Shown here: piece after piece, positions 15,320-23,290 of the stretch
Layout of the letters: each line of letters opens with the position of its first letter
How positions within the stretch are numbered: position 1 is the stretch's first letter
Assembly: GCF_030010625.1 (NCBI RefSeq)
Contig: NZ_JASCXN010000051.1
Span: forward strand, 1-36,273
Source: Streptomyces sp. CC208A
GTDB lineage: Bacteria; Actinomycetota; Actinomycetes; Streptomycetales; Streptomycetaceae
Reading direction: 5' to 3'
DNA length: 36,273 nucleotides
The notes under the pieces: model-generated
The model's input: only the letters and a program-made list of their open reading frames with translations
Databases searched by the model: none
What the model was told of the DNA's origin: nothing
Made by a program: the position numbers and the translations under genes

Positions 15320-16447
15320 TCACATGAGGGGGGTGAGGTGGCGGCGGAGGGCCTCCTCGTAGCGGAGGGGGTTCGCGTTCCACATCGCCGTGTGGGGGGC
15401 CTGGCGGACGGTGAGGAGGCTGACCAGGTCGGGGCGGCGGGCGGCGAGCTCGACCGAGGACTCCCAGGGGGCGATCGTGTCGTCCGGTCCGTGGGCGAGC
15501 AGGACCGGGACGCGGAGGGCGTCCGGGGCGCTCGCGGCGGCCACCCGGTCGGCGTGCGGGCCTGTGCGGCCGGCGGCGGCGCGGACGGCGAGCGGGATCA
15601 GCGGGCCGGGGACGCCCCGGGCGGCGGCGAGGTTGCGGACGGTGGCCTCCCAGTCGAGGACCGGCGAGTCGAGGACGAGACCGGTGATCCGGTCCCGTAC
15701 CCCCGACTCGGCGGCGGCGCGCAGCGCCATCGCGGCGCCGGTGCCCCAGCCGTGCAGGACGATCTTGGCGGCGCCGAGGCGGACCGCGTGGCGCAGGACG
15801 GCGTCGACGTCGCGCCACTCGGTGTCGCCGAGCTGGGCGAGGCCGCCCGCCGGTGCGGGGGCGCCCTCGTCGCCGCGGTAGGCGGGGACGAGGACGGGGA
15901 CGCGGCGGCGGGCGTAGAAGGGGACGAGGTTCAGGGCGTGCTCGCGGGTGGCGCCCAGGCCGTGCAGGGTGACCACCCAGGTGGGGCGGGGTCCGGTGAC
16001 GAGCCAGGCCGGCAGGGGGCCGAGCTCGCCGGGGATCTCCAGGTCCTCGTGGGGCAGGCCGAGGGCGGTCTCCGGGGTGCCGGCGTGCAGCTGGGGGGTG
16101 AGCCGGACGCGGCTGCCGGGGGAGAGGGCGCCGAGCTCGACCCGTTCGAGGCGGCGGACGACGGTGTCGGCGGTGTGCGGGACGCGGTCGAGGACGGGTC
16201 CCGCGACCGCGTGCAGCCCTGGCGCCGTCAGCCCGTACGTACCGGGTCGCAGGGAGGCGAGGCTGCGGGTGAGGGTGACCCGCTCGGGTCCCGTGGCGTG
16301 CACGGTGAGCCGGGGTTCGCCGGGGAAGGGCCGTCCGGACGTGCCCTTGAGGGCGACGTCGCTGGCGTAGCGGCCGGCCGCCACGGCGGCCGCGCCGACA
16401 CCGATGAGGGTGGTGACGGCCGCTGCCGTCGCTTTAGCCGGGCGCAC
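15320..16447 (-). CDS. Alpha/beta hydrolase fold protein lacking the nucleophile Ser
   Basis: The 375-residue protein has a single N-terminal hydrophobic segment (TAAAVTTLIGVGAAAVAAG) that probably anchors it in the membrane. An alpha/beta hydrolase domain has the oxyanion strand WVVTLHGLGATREHALN, a nucleophile elbow reading HGWGTGAAMAL, the acid region VPVLLAHGPDDTIAPW and the base His in RQAPHTAMWN. The elbow should be GxSxG; here the codon at 15743-15745 (about residue 235) is GGC (Gly), one base away from AGC (Ser). Asp and His remain, so the enzyme may be inactive or have another role. Start GTG 16447 is uncertain because the frame stays open further upstream. Confidence 0.8.
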   Translation of the reverse strand: MRPAKATAAAVTTLIGVGAAAVAAGRYASDVALKGTSGRPFPGEPRLTVHATGPERVTLTRSLASLRPGTYGLTAPGLHAVAGPVLDRVPHTADTVVRRLERVELGALSPGSRVRLTPQLHAGTPETALGLPHEDLEIPGELGPLPAWLVTGPRPTWVVTLHGLGATREHALNLVPFYARRRVPVLVPAYRGDEGAPAPAGGLAQLGDTEWRDVDAVLRHAVRLGAAKIVLHGWGTGAAMALRAAAESGVRDRITGLVLDSPVLDWEATVRNLAAARGVPGPLIPLAVRAAAGRTGPHADRVAAASAPDALRVPVLLAHGPDDTIAPWESSVELAARRPDLVSLLTVRQAPHTAMWNANPLRYEEALRRHLTPLM

Positions 16448-16808
16448 CCCGTCAGTCTCGTCACGGGGCGGGGAGGCCGCCACCGGACGGGGCCGGGCGG
16501 GTGCCTCCGGAGAGTGACATGGATCTCCTCCGCGGGGTGCCTCGTCCGGATGATTCCGGCCCGGGGTGTCCAGAGGGTGGAACGCGCCGATCGGGCGGAA
16601 GGCGGTAAGGGCCCGGTGTGTCCCGTGAGGGACGGGATCACCCCGGGTCAGGGGTGACCGCATGGTGGACACCGAGGACCGCCGGAGCCGCAAACGGAAT
16701 CCCGCGGAACCGGTTTGGGACACCGTGATGCCCCACCCAGTTCACCTTCCGTTCACCCAGGTTGCCTACGTTCGACGAGCCACTGACGTCAAACGATTGC
16801 CTGGGTAA
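16448..16808. other. 361-bp divergent intergenic region
   Basis: The left 280 bp could encode an N-terminal extension of the alpha/beta hydrolase, since that frame stays open to 16723, but the sequence does not look protein-like. The right 70 bp holds the PHO box and promoter of the phosphate transporter gene. No other gene is supported. Confidence 0.5.
16740..16772 (+). promoter_or_regulatory. PHO box (PhoP operator) and -10 for phosphate transporter
   Basis: Two consecutive 11-nt direct repeats, GTTCACCTTCC (16740-16750) and GTTCACCCAGG (16751-16761), match the streptomycete PHO-box unit. A weaker third unit begins at 16762. TACGTT (16767-16772) fits TANNNT and could be the -10, so PhoP would sit over the -35 region. 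This predicts control by phosphate limitation. Confidence 0.85.
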
Positions 16809-18074
16809 ATGGAACACATCACGCTGCTGCTCGCCATTGTGGTCGTGACAGCTCTCGTGTTCGATTTCACGAACGGTTTCCACGACACCGCGAACGCGAT
16901 GGCCACGACCATCTCGACCGGTGCTCTCAAGCCGAAGACGGCGGTGGCCATGTCCGCCGTGCTGAACCTCGTCGGCGCCTTCCTGTCCGTCGAGGTCGCC
17001 AACACGATCTCCAAGGGACTGGTGAACGAGGAGGGCATCCAGCCCGAAGTCATCCTCGCCGCGCTCGTCGGCGCGATCCTCTGGAACCTGGTGACCTGGC
17101 TGGTCGGACTGCCCTCCAGCTCCTCCCACGCCCTCATGGGCGGCCTCATCGGCGCGACCGTCGCCTCGATCGGCTTCAGCGGTGTCAACGGCGGGACCGT
17201 CGTCACCAAGGTCCTCATCCCCGCGATCGCCGCCCCGATCGTCGCCGGTGCGGCCGCGATGCTCGCCGCCCGCCTGACGTACCGCGTCGACCGGAACACG
17301 GACGCGAAGACCACGGAGAAGGGCTACCGCGCCGGCCAGATCGCCTCCGCCGGTCTCGTCTCCCTCGCCCACGGCACCAACGACGCCCAGAAGACCATGG
17401 GCATCATCACCCTCGCCCTGGTCGCCGGCGGCGCCCTCGTCCCCGGCTCCAACCCGCCCCTGTGGGTCATCGTCTCCGCCGGTCTGGCGATCGCGCTCGG
17501 CACCTACCTCGGCGGCTGGCGCATCATCCGCACCATGGGCAAGGGCCTCACCGACCTCCAGCCGCAGCAGGGCTTCGCCGCCCAGACCAGCGCGGCCACC
17601 GTCATCCTGGCCTCCTCCAACCTGGGCTACTCCCTCTCCACCACGCACGTCTGCTCCGGCGGTGTGATGGGCGCGGGTCTGGGCCGCAAGGGCGGTGTCG
17701 TCCGCTGGTCGACCGCCACCCGCATGTTCGTCGCCTGGGGTTTGACCCTGCCGGCCGCCGGCCTGGTCGCGGCCGGAGCCGAGTTCGTGGCCCGTCAGGG
17801 CGACTGGGGCGTCTACACCGTCGCCGGCTTCCTGATCGCCTCCTGCGCCGGCATCTGGCTCTTCTCCCGCCGCCAGGTCGTCGACCACACCAACGTCAAC
17901 GACGTGGAGGCCGCGGCCGAGCCCGCGGGCGTCGTGACCACGGCCATCGCGGCCGTCACCCCGCCGCCGGCCGGCTCCGTCGCCGCCGTCGCGGACGAGG
18001 ACCTGAAGACCACCATCCCCGCCCCCAACCCCGCGGACCCCGCCGCTCCCCCGGCCCCCGCCGCCGCGGTCTGA
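16809..18074 (+). CDS. pit: Inorganic phosphate transporter, PiT family
   Basis: The 421-residue polytopic protein carries both PiT signature repeats: VFDFTNGFHDTANAMATTIS near the N-terminus and SLAHGTNDAQKTMGIITLAL in the middle, plus GLPSSSSHALMGGLIGATVA and the related STTHVCSGGVMGAG. Transport is by cation-coupled phosphate symport. The last 60 or so residues are a hydrophilic Ala/Pro-rich cytoplasmic tail. It corresponds in sequence type and context to the PhoP-controlled PitH2 of S. coelicolor, from memory. The ATG is 36 nt past the -10; the ribosome binding site (CTGGGTAA) is weak. The next small membrane gene follows after 16 nt. Confidence 0.93.
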   Translation: MEHITLLLAIVVVTALVFDFTNGFHDTANAMATTISTGALKPKTAVAMSAVLNLVGAFLSVEVANTISKGLVNEEGIQPEVILAALVGAILWNLVTWLVGLPSSSSHALMGGLIGATVASIGFSGVNGGTVVTKVLIPAIAAPIVAGAAAMLAARLTYRVDRNTDAKTTEKGYRAGQIASAGLVSLAHGTNDAQKTMGIITLALVAGGALVPGSNPPLWVIVSAGLAIALGTYLGGWRIIRTMGKGLTDLQPQQGFAAQTSAATVILASSNLGYSLSTTHVCSGGVMGAGLGRKGGVVRWSTATRMFVAWGLTLPAAGLVAAGAEFVARQGDWGVYTVAGFLIASCAGIWLFSRRQVVDHTNVNDVEAAAEPAGVVTTAIAAVTPPPAGSVAAVADEDLKTTIPAPNPADPAAPPAPAAAV

Positions 18075-18090
18075 GGAACTGGAACCAAGC

Positions 18091-18312
18091 ATGAAGATCG
18101 ACTGGGCAGCTCTCGGCTCCGTCTTCGGAGTCAGCCTCGTGGCGACCGTCGCCCTCGTGGGCCTCTTCACCCTCGGGATCGTCGGCCTCGGCAAGCAGGA
18201 GAAGGCCGCGGCCGCGGGCGGCTCCGCCGTCCTCGCCCGGACCGGCGCCTACGCCTGCTTCGCCCTGTGCGCGGCGGCCGTCGCGTACGGCATCTATCTG
18301 ATCGTCTCCTGA
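18091..18312 (+). CDS. Small membrane protein paired with Pit transporter
   Basis: This 73-residue protein has two membrane helices (LGSVFGVSLVATVALVGLFT, then YACFALCAAAVAYGIYLIVS) joined by a short polar loop (KQEKAAAAGGSAVLARTG). It is the conserved small companion of the PiT gene in streptomycetes. It starts 16 nt after the pit stop and is followed by a strong terminator, so the two form one transcript. A function as an accessory subunit is inferred. Confidence 0.85.
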   Translation: MKIDWAALGSVFGVSLVATVALVGLFTLGIVGLGKQEKAAAAGGSAVLARTGAYACFALCAAAVAYGIYLIVS

Positions 18313-18326
18313 CCCGAGCGGTCACG

Positions 18327-18373
18327 GACGGCGGGGCGGTCCGCACCTGACGGGTGCGGGCCGCCCCGCCGTC
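18327..18373 (+). terminator. Strong 21-bp hairpin ending the pit operon
   Basis: The arm 18327-18347 (GACGGCGGGGCGG then TCCGCACC) pairs with 18353-18373 around a TGACG loop, giving 21 pairs including one G-T. It also separates the pit operon from the B12 riboswitch. Confidence 0.85.
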
Positions 18374-18439
18374 GTGTCTGTGGTGCTTCGCACAGTGACC
18401 CGTCGCAGGTCAAGGGTGAGTTGACGGCCCTTCGCGGGG

Positions 18440-18570
18440 CGTGGTGGACTGCCGGGGCCAGTACGGCGGCAATGGAGAGGAAGCCCGGTGCGAATCCGGC
18501 GCGGTCCCGCCACTGTGACCGGCCCCGCGACAGCGGGGTCTGGGAGCCAGGAACTCTCGCCGCCCGTCAC
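18440..18570 (+). promoter_or_regulatory. Adenosylcobalamin riboswitch
   Basis: The conserved core is present: GCCCGGTGCGAATCCGG (18483-18499), then GCGGTCCCGCCACTGTGA (18501-18518) and the B12-box-type GGGAGCCAGGAACTC (18542-18556). GGCGGC (18465-18470) can pair with GCCGCC (18559-18564) to close the element. Beyond it, CAGGG-CGCGGA-CCCTG is a small hairpin just before the cobD ribosome binding site, which could be the expression platform. The position directly before cobD fits feedback repression by coenzyme B12. The outer borders are approximate. Confidence 0.92.
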
Positions 18571-18610
18571 GTCGACCCAGGGCGCGGACCCTGAGTGAGG
18601 ACACGCCGCC

Positions 18611-19585
18611 ATGCCCGGCCGCACCCCCGTGGCTTCCCGAGCCACCGCAGTCTTCGCGTACGGAGCGGCCGCCGGCCTCGCCGTCGACCTGCTCCTCGGC
18701 GACCCCCGCCGCGGGCACCCCGTCGCCGCCTTCGGACGGGCCGCCGCCGCCGTCGAGAAGCGCCTGTGGCGCGACCACCGCGGCCGGGGCGCCCTGCACA
18801 CCGCCGTCTGCGCGGGCGGCGCCGTCGCCGCCGGGGCGCTGGCCGCCCGTACGGTACGGGGCAGCCGTACCGCCTCCGCCGCCCTGACCGCCGCCTCCGT
18901 GTGGGCCGTCGTCGGCGGCACGACCCTGGGCCGGGAGGCCCGGGCGATCGGCGGGGCGCTCGCCGTCGGCGACCTGGAGGTCGCCCGGGAGCGGCTGCCG
19001 CACCTCGTGGGGCGCGACCCCGAGGCCCTGGACGGGCCCGCGATGGCCCGCGCGGTCGTCGAGTCCGTCGCCGAGAACACCTCCGACGCCGTGGTCGGCG
19101 CCCTCGTCTGGGGCGCGGTCGCGGGCGTGCCGGGCCTGCTCGGCTTCCGGGCGGTCAACACCCTGGACGCCATGGTCGGCCACAGGTCGCCCCGGTACCG
19201 CCGCTACGGCTGGGCCTCCGCCCGCCTCGACGACCTGGCCGGCTGGCCGGGCGCCCGGCTCACCGCCGCCCTCGCGGTCCTCGCGGGCGGCGACCGGCGC
19301 GGGGCCGTACGGGCCTGGCGGGCGGACGCGGGCGGGCATCCCAGTCCCAACGCGGGACCGGTCGAGGCGGCTTTCGCCGGCGCGCTCGGGGTACGGCTCG
19401 GGGGGACGCTCTCGTACGGCGGACGGGTCGAGCACCGGCCGGTCCTCAACGGCGGGGGGCGGCCCGTGGAGGTCGCCGACATCGACCGGGCCGTCCGGCT
19501 CTCCCGCCGGGTGACCTGGCTGACCCTGGCCGCCTGCGTGGGCGGCCGGCTGATCGCGGACACGGTGAAGCGGAGGAGCAAGTGA
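18611..19585 (+). CDS. cobD: Adenosylcobinamide-phosphate synthase CobD/CbiB
   Basis: The 324-residue membrane protein has the CobD/CbiB hallmarks: GLAVDLLLGDPRRGHPVAAF near the N-terminus, AVVESVAENTSDAVVGALVW in the middle, and FRAVNTLDAMVGHRSPRYRR. It joins aminopropanol (phosphate) to adenosylcobyric acid in the nucleotide-loop arm of cobalamin synthesis. It is the first gene after the B12 riboswitch, with AGTGAGGA 10 nt before the ATG. Its stop overlaps the GTG of cobQ, and a GGAGGAG for cobQ lies inside its end, so the two are translationally coupled. Confidence 0.95.
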   Translation: MPGRTPVASRATAVFAYGAAAGLAVDLLLGDPRRGHPVAAFGRAAAAVEKRLWRDHRGRGALHTAVCAGGAVAAGALAARTVRGSRTASAALTAASVWAVVGGTTLGREARAIGGALAVGDLEVARERLPHLVGRDPEALDGPAMARAVVESVAENTSDAVVGALVWGAVAGVPGLLGFRAVNTLDAMVGHRSPRYRRYGWASARLDDLAGWPGARLTAALAVLAGGDRRGAVRAWRADAGGHPSPNAGPVEAAFAGALGVRLGGTLSYGGRVEHRPVLNGGGRPVEVADIDRAVRLSRRVTWLTLAACVGGRLIADTVKRRSK

Positions 19586-21090
19586 GGGGTGGGGGGCTGC
19601 TCGTCGCGGGGACGACCTCCGACGCGGGCAAGAGCGTCGTCACGGCGGGCATCTGCCGCTGGCTGGTCCGGCGGGGCGTGAAGGTGGCGCCGTTCAAGGG
19701 GCAGAACATGTCCCTCAACTCCTTCGTGACGAGGGAGGGCGCCGAGATCGGCCGCGCCCAGGCCATGCAGGCGCAGGCCGCCCGCGTCGAGCCGACCGCG
19801 CTGATGAACCCGGTGCTGCTCAAGCCGGGCGGCGACCGGTCCAGCCAGGTCGTCCTGATGGGCAAGCCCGTCGGCGAGATGAGCGCGCGCGGCTACCACG
19901 GCGGGCGGCAGCGGACGCTCTTCGAGCCGGTCCTCGCCTGCCTGGAGGAGCTGCGGGCCACGCACGACGCGGTGATCTGCGAGGGCGCGGGCAGCCCGGC
20001 CGAGATCAACCTGCGCCGCACCGACATCGTCAACATGGGCATCGCGCGGGCCGCGCGGCTCCCGGTGGTGGTGGTCGGCGACATCGACCGGGGCGGGGTC
20101 TTCGCCCAGTTCTTCGGCACGACGGCGCTGCTCGCGCCCGAGGACCAGGAGCTGATCGCCGGGTACCTGGTGAACAAGTTCCGCGGTGACGTGACGCTGC
20201 TCGAACCCGGCCTCGACATGCTGCACGGGCTGACCGGGCGCCGGACCTTCGGTGTGCTGCCGTACGCGCACGGGCTCGGGATCGACGAGGAGGACGGCCT
20301 GCGGGTCTCCCTGCGGGGCACGGTCCGTGAGTCGGTGGTGGCGCCGCCGCTCGGCGCCGATGTGCTGCGGGTCGCGGTCTGCGCCGTCCCCCTGATGTCG
20401 AACTTCACCGACGTCGACGCGCTGGCGGCCGAGCCGGGCGTGATCGTGCGCTTCGTGGACCGTCCTGAGGAGCTCGCGGACGCGGACCTCGTGGTCGTGC
20501 CGGGTACGCGGGGGACGGTCAAGGCGCTCGCGTGGCTGCGCGAGCGGGGCCTCGCCGACGCCCTCGCCCGCCGGGCCGCCGAGGGCCGTCCGGTCCTCGG
20601 GATCTGCGGCGGCTTCCAGGCCCTCGGCGAGCGCATCGAGGACGAGGTCGAGTCGAAGGCGGGCACCGTCGACGGCCTCGGCCTGCTGCCCGTACGGGTC
20701 CGGTTCGCGCCCGAGAAGACCCTCTCCCGGCCGGTGGGCGAGGCGCTCGGCGAGCGGGTCGAGGGGTACGAGATCCACCACGGCGTGGCCGAGGTGCTCG
20801 GCGGCGAACCGTTCCTCGACGGCTGCCGGGTCGGCGCCGTCTGGGGCACCCACTGGCACGGCTCCCTGGAGAGCGACGGCTTCCGCCGCGCCTTCCTCCG
20901 GGAGGTCGCGGCGGCGGCCGGCCGCGCCTTCGTCCCCGCCCCCGACACCTCCTTCGGCGCCCTGCGCGAGGAGCAGCTGGACCGTCTCGGCGACCTGATC
21001 GAGGAACACGCCGACACCGACGCACTGCTGCGCCTCATCGAGAACGGCCCGCCCAAGGGGCTGCCGTTCGTGCCGCCGGGGGCGCCGTGA
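19582..21090 (+). CDS. cobQ: Cobyric acid synthase CobQ
   Basis: The 502-residue protein has an N-terminal ATPase domain with P-loop-like LLVAGTTSDAGKSVVTAG and FKGQNMSLNSFVTREGAEIG, then a class I glutamine amidotransferase domain. The amidotransferase nucleophile is C342 in VLGICGGFQALGERIED, and a partner His lies in GTHWHGSLES. The enzyme amidates four side chains of adenosylcobyrinic acid a,c-diamide. GTG 19582 overlaps the cobD stop (GTGA). The end (GPPKGLPFVPPGAP) is normal. In related genomes I recall cobN following here; in this window it does not. Confidence 0.95.
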   Translation: MRGGGLLVAGTTSDAGKSVVTAGICRWLVRRGVKVAPFKGQNMSLNSFVTREGAEIGRAQAMQAQAARVEPTALMNPVLLKPGGDRSSQVVLMGKPVGEMSARGYHGGRQRTLFEPVLACLEELRATHDAVICEGAGSPAEINLRRTDIVNMGIARAARLPVVVVGDIDRGGVFAQFFGTTALLAPEDQELIAGYLVNKFRGDVTLLEPGLDMLHGLTGRRTFGVLPYAHGLGIDEEDGLRVSLRGTVRESVVAPPLGADVLRVAVCAVPLMSNFTDVDALAAEPGVIVRFVDRPEELADADLVVVPGTRGTVKALAWLRERGLADALARRAAEGRPVLGICGGFQALGERIEDEVESKAGTVDGLGLLPVRVRFAPEKTLSRPVGEALGERVEGYEIHHGVAEVLGGEPFLDGCRVGAVWGTHWHGSLESDGFRRAFLREVAAAAGRAFVPAPDTSFGALREEQLDRLGDLIEEHADTDALLRLIENGPPKGLPFVPPGAP

Positions 21091-21117
21091 GCGCGCGTGC
21101 GCCCCGCGCGACGGGTC

Positions 21118-21142
21118 CGGGTCCGGCCTGCGGCCGGGCCCG
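21118..21142 (+). terminator. Hairpin after cobQ
   Basis: CGGGTCCGGCC (21118-21128) pairs with GGCCGGGCCCG (21132-21142) around TGC, an 11-bp stem with one G-T pair, 28 nt past the cobQ stop. It may end the riboswitch-controlled transcript or attenuate it before the chelatase gene. Confidence 0.45.
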
Positions 21143-21149
21143 TGTCTCC

Positions 21150-21212
21150 CACCCGCACCACCCGTGCGGCTTGAGACGGACCCTGCGGGTGACCCCGGTG
21201 GGCATGCCCACC
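21150..21212 (+). promoter_or_regulatory. Structured leader of chelatase gene with perfect palindrome
   Basis: CACCCGCA (21150-21157) is complementary to TGCGGGTG (21184-21191), and GGTGGGCATGCCCACC (21197-21212) is a perfect 16-bp palindrome. Both lie in the cobQ-chelatase spacer. I see no B12 box here, so it is not a second copy of the riboswitch. Confidence 0.4.
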
Positions 21213-21268
21213 ACCTCCCCGGCACCGAACCTCTCCGTGTCGTCGTGCAACGAAGGAGCGAATCCCCG

Positions 21269-23290
21269 ATGAGCATCCGCTATCCGTTCACCGCCGTCGT
21301 CGGCATGGACGATCTGCGGCTCGCGCTGCTGCTCAATGCCATCAGTCCGAACGTCGGCGGCGTGCTCGTGCGGGGTGAGAAGGGGACCGCCAAGTCCACA
21401 GCCGTGCGTGCGCTCGCCGAGCTGCTGCCCGAGGTGGCCGTCGTCGCCGGGTGCCGGTTCAGCTGTGATCCGGCCTCGCCGGATCCGGGGTGCCCGGACG
21501 GGCCGCACGGGGACGGGGGTTCGGAGGCTCGGGCCGCGCGGATGGTCGAGCTGCCCGTCGGGGCCTCCGAGGACCGGCTCGTCGGTGCGCTGGACATCGA
21601 GCGGGCCCTCGCGGAGGGCGTGAAGGCGTTCGAGCCGGGGCTGTTGGCCGCCGCGCACCGGGGGATCCTCTACGTCGACGAGGTCAACCTGCTCTCCGAC
21701 CACCTCATCGACCACCTCCTCGACGCCGCCGCCATGGGCGCCTCCCACGTCGAGCGCGAGGGCGTCTCCGTGCGGCACGCCGCGCGGTTCCTGCTCGTCG
21801 GGACCATGAACCCCGAGGAGGGCGAGCTGCGGCCGCAGTTGCTCGACCGGTTCGGGCTGACCGTCGAGGTGGCCGCCTCGCGCGATCCGCAGCAGCGGGT
21901 CGAGGTCGTACGGCGGCGGCTCGCGTTCGAGGACGATCCGGCCGCCTTCGCCGCCCGCTGGGCCGGCGAGGAGGCCGCGCTGCGCGAACGGATCGTCACC
22001 GCACGGGAGTTGCTGCCCCGCGTGGTCCTCGGCGACACCGTGCTGCTCCAGATCGCCGCCACCTGCGCCGCCTTCGAGGTCGACGGCATGCGCGCCGACA
22101 TCGTCATGGCCCGTACCGCGACCGCGCTCGCCGCGTGGGCGGGACGGGAGGAGGTGACCGGCGAGGACGTGCGGCAGGCCGCCCTGCTCGCGCTCCCCCA
22201 CCGGCGGCGGCGCAATCCCTTCGACGCGCCGGGGCTCGACGAGGACAAGCTCGACGAGACCCTGGAGCAGTTCAAGGGGGACGAGCCCGAGGACGATCCG
22301 GACCCGGGCCCCGACGGGCCGGAGGGGCCCGGCGGTGGTGGGGGCGGGGTTCCGCCGCAGGGCGGCGAGGGGCCCGCGCCCGAGGCCGGTGGCGTACCCG
22401 AGGAGGCGCCTGCCGGGGCGCCCGCTCCGCAGGGTGCCGGTGAGCGGGCCGCCGTGAAGGCCGCCGAGCCGTTCCGTACGCGGATGCTGAGCGTGCCGGG
22501 GGTCGGCGAGGGGGCCGCCGGGCGGCGGTCCCGGGCGCGGACCGAGCACGGGCGGACCACCGGGGCCACCCGGCCCCAGGGGGCGCTGACCAAGCTGCAC
22601 CTGGCCGCGACCGTACGGGCCGCCGCGCCGCACCAGCGGGCGCGCGGCCGGTCCGGGGCGGGGCTCGTGGTGCGCCGGGACGACCTGCGGCAGGCGGTGC
22701 GGGAGGGGCGCGAGGGGAACCTCGTGCTGTTCGTCGTGGACGCCTCCGGGTCGATGGCGGCGCGGAAGCGCATGGGCGCCGTGAAGGGCGCCGTGCTCTC
22801 GCTGCTGCTCGACGCGTACCAGCGACGGGACAAGGTGGGCCTGGTGACCTTCCGGGGGCGGGGTGCGGAGCTCGCGCTGCCGCCGACCTCCTCCGTGGAC
22901 GCGGCCGCCGCCCGCCTCGAAGAACTGCCGACCGGAGGCCGTACGCCGCTGTCCGCCGGGCTGCTCAAGGCGCACGACGTGCTGCGGGTGGAGCGGCTGC
23001 GGGACCCCTCGCGCCGGCCGCTGCTCGTGGTCGTGACCGACGGGCGGGCCACCGGCGGCGGACCGGACCCGGTGGGACTCGCCGCGCGCGCCGCGCGGCT
23101 GCACGCCGCCGACGGCACGGCGAGCGTGGTCGTGGACTGCGAGGCGGGCCCGGTGCGGCTCGGCCTCGCCGGGAACCTCGCCCGCGATCTCGGCGGCACC
23201 GCCGTCACCCTGGACGAGCTGCGCGCCGACACGATCGCCGGGCTCGTCCGGGACGTACAAGTGAATCGCTCTGACAGGAGGGCCGCTTAA
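21269..23290 (+). CDS. Mg/Co-chelatase-like AAA+ and VWA protein (ChlI/ChlD fusion type)
   Basis: The 673-residue protein combines an AAA+ ATPase and a VWA domain. The AAA+ part has Walker A GEKGTAKS (about 36-43), Walker B ILYVDEVNLL (about 132-141) and ATMNPEEGELRPQLLDRFGL-type sensor sequence (GTMNPEEGELRPQLLDRFGL). A Gly/Pro-rich acidic linker (about 340-390) follows. The VWA part has the MIDAS motif DASGSMAARKR (D491). Such fused proteins are thought to serve as the CobS/CobT-type motor of the aerobic cobaltochelatase with CobN. ATG 21269 has AAGGAG upstream. Its stop TAA shares a base with the cobO ATG. The large partner CobN is absent here. Confidence 0.9.
   Translation: MSIRYPFTAVVGMDDLRLALLLNAISPNVGGVLVRGEKGTAKSTAVRALAELLPEVAVVAGCRFSCDPASPDPGCPDGPHGDGGSEARAARMVELPVGASEDRLVGALDIERALAEGVKAFEPGLLAAAHRGILYVDEVNLLSDHLIDHLLDAAAMGASHVEREGVSVRHAARFLLVGTMNPEEGELRPQLLDRFGLTVEVAASRDPQQRVEVVRRRLAFEDDPAAFAARWAGEEAALRERIVTARELLPRVVLGDTVLLQIAATCAAFEVDGMRADIVMARTATALAAWAGREEVTGEDVRQAALLALPHRRRRNPFDAPGLDEDKLDETLEQFKGDEPEDDPDPGPDGPEGPGGGGGGVPPQGGEGPAPEAGGVPEEAPAGAPAPQGAGERAAVKAAEPFRTRMLSVPGVGEGAAGRRSRARTEHGRTTGATRPQGALTKLHLAATVRAAAPHQRARGRSGAGLVVRRDDLRQAVREGREGNLVLFVVDASGSMAARKRMGAVKGAVLSLLLDAYQRRDKVGLVTFRGRGAELALPPTSSVDAAAARLEELPTGGRTPLSAGLLKAHDVLRVERLRDPSRRPLLVVVTDGRATGGGPDPVGLAARAARLHAADGTASVVVDCEAGPVRLGLAGNLARDLGGTAVTLDELRADTIAGLVRDVQVNRSDRRAA

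Noticed and set aside
13799..16657. 952-codon open frame on the plus strand
   Set aside because: It spans two real minus-strand genes and has no recognisable domain; it is a GC-bias artefact.
18400..18440. Hairpin-like GGCCCTTCGCGGGGC just before the riboswitch as a separate element
   Set aside because: It is short and imperfect, and is more likely part of the leader or promoter of the riboswitch transcript.
21091..21268. Possible cobN remnant or second B12 riboswitch
   Set aside because: No frame shows CobN motifs and there is no B12 box; only hairpins and a palindrome are present.
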